64,000 bases of DNA, taken from the NCBI RefSeq assembly GCF_023856365.1, contig NW_026042837.1, positions 1 through 64,000 of the forward strand, in the 5' to 3' direction. Of the stretch, positions 58,029 through 64,000 are shown piece after piece. Origin of the DNA: Brienomyrus brachyistius. Lineage: Eukaryota; Chordata; Actinopteri; Osteoglossiformes; Mormyridae. The translations under genes were made by a program, and so were the position numbers. A model generated the notes under the pieces. The model saw nothing but the letters and a program-made list of their open reading frames with translations. It did no database searches and was not told the origin of the DNA. Numbering within the stretch: the first letter of the stretch is position 1; each line of letters starts with the position of its first letter.

Positions 58029-58541
58029 TACAGTACCAGTCAGTAATTTGGACACACCACTCTGCCTACAAAGGGACTGGGTCATATTACCTGGATACTT
58101 GAGCTAAACCCAGTAGAAATGTTTTTCAAGGAGTCTGACCAGAGAGTTAAAGAAAATCGGCTGAGTGCTCAGCATATATGAGACGGCTCCTTCAGGAGAG
58201 CTGGAAAAGCATTCCAGGAGGCCACCTCATTAAACTAGTATAAAGTAGAAAGCAGGATCAGTCAGTCCCTGGAGCAGCTGGGGTTAAGGGCCTTGCTCAA
58301 GGGCCCAATGGTGGGATCACTCGGCCAGCCCTGGGATTTGAACCGGCAACCTTCTGAGTTCCAACAGAATTGTCCCCCCCAACAAATTATTTTTTTTAAA
58401 TAACTTTTCTGAGTAGTGCATAATTCCATGTGTATTACTTTATAGTTATGATGTCTTTATAAATATTACAAAATGTAAAGAATAGTACAAAGAAACAATT
58501 CTATAGGTAGGTGTGCCCAAAACTCCTGACTGACGCCGTAA
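58029..58541. mobile_element. Second Tc1-type remnant, insert copy 3
   Basis: Copy of 13,220-13,732. Confidence 0.6.
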
Positions 58542-59043
58542 CACTTTCTTAGACTCACCACACTGGTTGAGGTGGTGATGAGACAAGAGAGATTTAGCCA
58601 GTGGATAGGGAATGATTAATAGGACAGATCTGAAAGGGTCACGATGGGGAATTTAGCCATTGGGGTAACTGCCCCACACTTTGAGAGATGCTCAGGGATA
58701 ATTTATGACCTTAGAGAATCAGGAACAAACAAGGAACATATTAACCATATGTTAAAATGCTGCAAGTGTATATTCAAACAATACTGAACTATAAAGAATA
58801 TAAAACAATCTTTACTTTTTTTGTTTTAAAAAAAAACTATGCTTGCCACTTCTTTAAGAAAACCTACCTAACAGCGGCAATTTTTACAATCTGATTGTAA
58901 CCCACCTGTTGCCATGCATTATTTGTCAGTGAAAAATGAGCCCAGACACAAAATAGCTGTTCTTAATAAAGTGGACAGAGTGTATATGGAAAACATTTAC
59001 AATTTTTACAAATAACGCTGCTCTTGAAGTAGCAGGTAGTGTG

Positions 59044-59805
59044 TTACTTTTTTCTCTCCGCTGACCAACGCTGCTTTTCAGCCTCATAAAAAGGAGATTT
59101 TTGAAACTCCCTCCAGGTCATCTCTGGCTGCATAGTCTTGAACAATGGAACAAACAGAACACAGGCATCAAAACGGGCCTGAACGTGGCCAAAACAAGAT
59201 GAATAATAAAGAACTTGGATGAAAAATTCTGATCATGACATCCAGAATTATCCTCCATAATTGAAGGGAAAGAACCTTTAGCATCATGGACTCCAACAAC
59301 TTGCAAACCTGAAAGCAAAGTGAAAAAACCACAAATGAACCACAAATAATATTGATTCCTTAATTTATACTGAATCCTGAAGAGTGACTGTTTGTGTGTG
59401 TGCATGCATATGAGATTCTCACTCATCGGGCCTTCGGTTTTGGAAGGGGACCAACAAAGCATCATCCTCTCCAATTCCTCATCTTCCTCTATTTCTATAA
59501 AACAAAATAGATATGAATAAAAGACATAATCAATGCACAGAACCACATATATGAAACTGTCAGCCAACCTGGAGGATTAGTAGAAGTGTCTGGAAGTGCT
59601 GGTCTTGAGGGAGCAGAAGCCTCCAGTGTCATCTGAAGATTGCTGTGCTTCAGCCTCAGGTACTGCTGTAGTCGGTACATTTTGCTGCCTGGTACGCATT
59701 GTTGTTTGAGGATAACAGCCTCATACCCATCATCCCTACTGTCCCAAATATCCTTCCAGGTCTTGCCAGCACGGACTCCAAACCCAACCAAATTCTCATC
59801 CTCAC
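59044..59805 (-). CDS. Unrecognised gene fragment, insert copy 3
   Basis: Copy of 14,235-14,996. Confidence 0.35.
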
Positions 59806-60875
59806 TTTTGACAGGTGGTAGTTGACAGGCGTAAAGAAACACAGAAGGGCATGGAATTATAAACAAGAATTCTGTGATCTGACACCTTTGCCATTTGGTA
59901 GCAAAGTAAGTGTAATAGCTTCTAACTGACTTGCTTTAACCTAAAACAAGGTTTGTTTGAACAACTTTAGTAGGTTTAATACTTAACGATTATGTGAGGA
60001 ATTCTTTAATATCCAAGTTAACGGCAATGCCAGCAAACAATATGCATAAAAAAGTTGTAGTTAAATATCAATGACTTACAGGAAAGTTACCGTCACAGTA
60101 CCTTGCATATAGGAACGTGCAGAATTAGTATATGTATAATACACTATATATATAAGGTTAGTTTATAAACGGTAATCCAGTTTATTCTGTCTCATCTGCC
60201 TAGACTCATTCTACTTGACCAGTGTATGCTCGTTTTACTGCAAATTACTCGTTTTCCATAAATGGACACTGTCTAGCTTAATAAATGTACTGCTTTACCG
60301 GGCCACTAATAAAAGATACTTTTGGATTCCTCACGATGAGTGGAATTCTTATAAACGGTACCCGCCTTAATTTCCAAAGTCAAACATGTTTTTATTTAAA
60401 TTGTGCATTAAAAATTGAATATTAATTATTAAATATTTCAAAAGCAATGCTACCTATGGAGCGAGTGAATAACTACTTCAGCATTACACAGAGAGCTTCG
60501 CGAGGGGCTCCGTAAAACGTACAGCATCCAGTTCGATTTTGGAATGTGAAATACATCGGAATATTTAAGAAAATATAAGATTGCTGTTCAGTTTACCTTG
60601 GAAAGTCGTCCTTTCCGTTCGACCGGGCGGTTTTTCTTTTAGGTGAATCACCAAATTTACTGAAATACTACTCACTCTCTGCTGCTCTTTTCCAAAATCC
60701 AGTTGTGTCGACTGTCGGTAGTGATAAGGGTAAAACGTCATTGGAGGCGTCGAAACAGCGACAAAACATCAACCAGTGGCCGAAAGAATATTACATCCGT
60801 ACTGTTAAGCACTACCATTGAAAATGAATGGGAAAAGTTAAGGGAAGTTAAGCTAAACTATTCTCGCCGCCCGCA

Positions 60876-60906
60876 GGGGTTCGAATCCGGTTGACCGGTT
60901 GTGGCC
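60876..60906 (+). tRNA. tRNA-Glu-like element 24, 3' half
   Basis: Right part after insert copy 3, TTGACCGG variant. Confidence 0.6.
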
Positions 60907-61031
60907 AAAAATATATTTTATATATTTTATATATTTTATATATTTATATTTATATTATATTTTATATAATATATATATCATCATCCCCACATTCCGAGAT
61001 TGGGTACCAAGCCCCATATATAGTTAGTATA

Positions 61032-61632
61032 GTTGGTAACCTTGGTATTGTGTGTAGGAGATTCGGTATAACTATAATTTCGTTCTCCATTTACATGCCC
61101 GTAGTGTCTTTAAGTGTTATGTAGTTTTGCCTGAAACGCAAAAATAAAACAAAGCAATTAAAGCCGTAAGTGGCTCAAATTGTGCTGTAGCGATTGAAGA
61201 ACTTTTGTCGGAAGTTGGATTCGAACCCACGCCTTACTTGGGAGAACAGAATACCAGAATAGAGTAGGTTAAGTCCAGCCTTGGCTTCCAAGCTGACGTT
61301 TTTCTACATATGTGCTTGTGTATCATGGACAGTAAGAGGGGGCAGGCAAGGAGAGAATTTCTCTCTTTGGGGATCAATAGAGTGTTGTTATTATAACGTC
61401 TAAAAAGTATGATGGTCTGTCGATAAATCAATAAGAAAATAAATGAAGTCGTTTTCGCGAACACGCTGGAAAAGCCAGGGGCCGGACCGACTGTAGGGGG
61501 CGTGGCCAGAGACAGCCATCTCAGGCTGTCAAGTCTCCCGTTTTGGCCGGGAAACTACCGTATTTTACTTCTCTTTCCCGCCGTCCTCCCGTATTAGTAT
61601 TTTCCCGTAAATCTCCCTTATATTATATAGTT
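61032..61632 (+). repeat. P block 10
   Basis: P2 equivalent after the third 4.1 kb insert. Confidence 0.85.
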
Positions 61633-61702
61633 GCTGGATAGTGTAGTGGTAAGATCGCCGCCTTTCGCACGGGAGACCGGGGTTCGAATCCCGGTTGTGG
61701 CC
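61633..61702 (+). tRNA. tRNA-Glu-like element 25
   Basis: Full length with A-to-G in the anticodon loop after UUC (TTTCGCAC instead of TTTCACAC). Confidence 0.6.
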
Positions 61703-61943
61703 AAAAATATATTTTATATATTTTATATATTTTATATATTTTATATATTTATATTTATATTATATTTTATATAATTTATATTATTTTATATTTCCTGTCT
61801 TAAAATGTAAGGGATACTGGAGCCTGGTTGCGGTGGTGGGATGGCTCACGGCGGGTGCCGGAAAATTTCCTTTATTTTCAAATCCAAACCTTGACAGGTA
61901 TGCTGCTGTTCCAAATCATGGGTGCATGTTACAAGTGCGGAAC

Positions 61944-61995
61944 AAGATCGCCGCCTTTCACACGGGAGACCGGGGTTCGAATCCCGGTTGTGGCC
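61944..61995 (+). tRNA. tRNA-Glu-like element 26, lacks 5' end
   Basis: R-block fusion; B box only. Confidence 0.6.
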
Positions 61996-62085
61996 AGAAA
62001 CAACTGCTATCACAACTAGAGATTGATGAGGTACAACACGATTGCTACGACAAGGGGGAGCCAGGACGACAGGTCAGGGGGGAGA

Positions 62086-62594
62086 TATCATCATCCCCAC
62101 ATTCCGAGATTGGGTACCAAGCCCCATATATATTAGTAGGCTGAATACAAGAGCAGCTGACCTGAGAAATAAGAAATAAGCTAAGCTGGAAACCTGGACC
62201 CTCCGACCAAGAATGCGTGAAGTACCCTCAGAAGGTCTACTAGAAGATGTACGTAGAAGACAGATCAGCTGATCTACACCACAGCAACAGTAAGATTTGA
62301 AGGACCCGGCATGAAAAATAGAATAGTTCTCGTCATTAGTGAACATGTGTCTCGTCATTGTGTATCATGGACAGTAAGAGGGGGATCAATAGAGTGTTGT
62401 TATTATAACGTCTAAAAAGTATGATGGTCTGTCGATAAATCAATCAGATAAATAATGAAGTCGTTTTCGCTGGAAAAGCCATCTCAGGCTGTCAAGTCTC
62501 CCGTTTTGGCCGGGAAACTACCGTATTTTACTTCTCTTTCCCGCCGTCCTCCCGTATTAGTATTTTCCCGTATTTTCCCTTATATTATATAGTT
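62086..62594 (+). repeat. Q block 10, rearranged
   Basis: Same rearranged form as Q4 (with the CCTCCGACCAAGAATGCGTG stretch) but retaining the CCGTTTTGGCCGGG part that Q4 lost. Confidence 0.85.
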
Positions 62595-62664
62595 GCTGGA
62601 TAGTGTAGTGGTAAGATCGCCGCCTTTCACACGGGAGACCGGGGTTCGAATCCCGGTTGTGGCC
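62595..62664 (+). tRNA. tRNA-Glu-like element 27
   Basis: Full length. Confidence 0.6.
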
Positions 62665-62730
62665 AAAAATATATTTTATATATTTTATATATTTATATTT
62701 ATATTTATATTATATTTTATATAATATATA

Positions 62731-63331
62731 TATCATCATCCCCACATTCCGAGATTGGGTACCAAGCCCCATATATATTAGTAGGCTGAATACAAGAGCA
62801 GCTGACCTGAGAAATAAGAAATAAGCTAAGCTGGAAACAGATCAGCTGATCTACACCACAGCAACAGTGATCCTTGAGCTGGAGCCGGACCGTCTTTGAA
62901 GACTCCGTAAATCTCCGTATAATAATATATATCTACGGGAACGAGAAAGCAGAGAACAAGAACAAGATTTGTAAATGTAAGATTTGAAGGACCCGGCATG
63001 AAAAATAGAATAGTTCTCGTCATTAGTGAACATGTGTCTCGTCATTGTGTATCATGGACAGTAAGAGGGGGATCAATAGAGTGTTGTTATTATAACGTCT
63101 AAAAAGTATGATGGTCTGTCGATAAATCAATCAGATAAATAATGAAGTCGTTTTCGCGAACACGCTGGAAAAGCCAGGGGCCGGACCGACTGTAGGGGGC
63201 GTGGCCAGAGACAGCCATCTCAGGCTGTCAAGTCTCCCGTTTTGGCCGGGAAACTACCGTATTTTACTTCTCTTTCCCGCCGTCCTCCCGTATTAGTATT
63301 TTCCCGTAAATCTCCCTTATATTATATAGTT
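62731..63331 (+). repeat. Q block 11
   Basis: Standard Q before the fourth 4.1 kb insert. Confidence 0.85.
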
Positions 63332-63377
63332 GCTGGATAGTGTAGTGGTAAGATCGCCGCCTTTCACACGGGAGACC
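63332..63377 (+). tRNA. tRNA-Glu-like element 28, 5' half (split by insert)
   Basis: Left part of the split element around insert copy 4; its right part lies beyond the window. Confidence 0.6.
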
Positions 63378-64000
63378 CAGCGGGGCCGGTCGCGTATAGC
63401 CATAACACAGTGGCAGCCAATGAAATTGAAGGATTTTTTTTGCGAAGCGAAGAGACCCTCCCCGGCGCTGCAAAATCTCCGTTAATGATTTTTTTTCTGA
63501 TACATTTCAAGTTAGATTGAAATGCTAATCATTTTGAGGCATGTTTTCAAAAAAGCATGAACAAATTTCTCCATTTCTTGTAATCACATTCATCCATTAT
63601 TCTTCGTTTTCTTGATATTGATGTATTTAATAAACAGCTTAAAACTATGGTTACAATTTTATTTATTTATTTATTTATGTCGCTGTGGTAATTAAACAGA
63701 CATAGACAGTTATGAATAAAATGTATTGTTTATTGAGTCTATTTACACAGAAAGAGACAAGTACTCAGGTTCTCATACTCAGGGGTATGATAAGATATAC
63801 ATCCATCCATCCATCCATTTTCCAAACCGCTTATTCTACTGGGTCACGGGGGTCCGGAGCCTATCCCGGAAGCAATGGGCACGAGGCAGGGAACAACCCA
63901 GGATGGGGGGCCAGCCCATCGCAGGGCACACTCACACACCATTCACTCTCACATGCACACCTATGGGCAATTTAGCAACTCCAATTAGCCTCAGCATGTT
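63378..64000 (+). mobile_element. 4,099 bp insert, copy 4 (cut by window end)
   Basis: First 623 bp, identical by eye to the start of copy 1. Confidence 0.75.
63803..64000 (+). mobile_element. (CATC)n interspersed element in insert copy 4 (partial)
   Basis: First ~200 bp; cut by the window end. Confidence 0.75.

Larger units (their letters stand above)
56777..60875 (+). mobile_element. 4,099 bp insert, copy 3
   Basis: Same as copy 1 at offset 44,809; no difference noticed. Confidence 0.75.
52260..64000 (+). repeat. Complex tandem array 2 (continues past the window)
   Basis: Same blocks as array 1 in a different order. It contains the 4,099 bp insert at 56,777-60,875 and the start of another at 63,378. 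56,128 to about 61,995 matches 11,319-17,168 (offset 44,809) apart from an R-spacer expansion and a few substitutions. Confidence 0.92.

Overview
The window looks like ray-finned fish genomic DNA. It has intron-bearing genes with GT/AG splice sites, Tc1-like DNA transposons, LINE remnants of the CR1/L2 type, a fish-type (CATC)n interspersed repeat, a gypsy integrase relic, and long AT microsatellites. There are no prokaryotic operons. Almost everything is repeat-derived. Only one host gene is recognisable with good support: a chemerin-like (rarres2-like) gene with four small exons on the minus strand. It is present twice because its whole 11.1 kb neighbourhood is duplicated almost without change.

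Layout. (1) 1-11,120 is duplication copy A: the chemerin-like gene (2,565-4,753, minus), chimeric L2/CR1 LINE debris (5.1-6.1 kb), an LTR-like transcription unit (about 6.5-7.2 kb), and a LINE that kept its ORF1 esterase domain but lost nearly all of ORF2 (8,403-10,119, flanked by GATAC). (2) About 10,120-29,320 is a complex tandem array of two related blocks of about 601 bp (here called P and Q), AT-rich spacers, a third block (R), and a tRNA-Glu(UUC)-like sequence with perfect Pol III A and B boxes. A 4,099 bp insert splits that tRNA-like sequence at 11,968-16,066 and again at 19,830-23,928. (3) 29,321-34,670 holds dispersed repeats, a broken gypsy integrase end, and a heat-shock-like promoter followed by a first exon with a splice donor. 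(4) 34,890-39,398 is a minisatellite of about 220-275 bp units with variable (TA)n cores, interrupted by a deleted Tc1 element (39,399-40,567) and by a GC-rich, purine-skewed insert (about 40,600-41,840). (5) 41,901-42,140 is a diverged copy of the start of the duplication. (6) 42,141-53,260 is duplication copy B. (7) 52,260-64,000 is a second P/Q/tRNA-like array with the 4.1 kb insert at 56,777-60,875 and again from 63,378 to the window edge.

How the parts relate. The array came first. The deleted LINE inserted into an R block, and the 4.1 kb insert landed in a tRNA-like unit that still exists unsplit nearby. A ~6 kb segment containing the insert was then copied several times, and the chemerin gene with its array flank was duplicated with only about five differences noticed in 11 kb. 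The chemerin-like first exon is one base short of an open frame in both copies, so either the gene was already broken before it was duplicated or the same sequence error sits in both. All homology statements come from reading the sequence and from general knowledge of these families; no database search was run.
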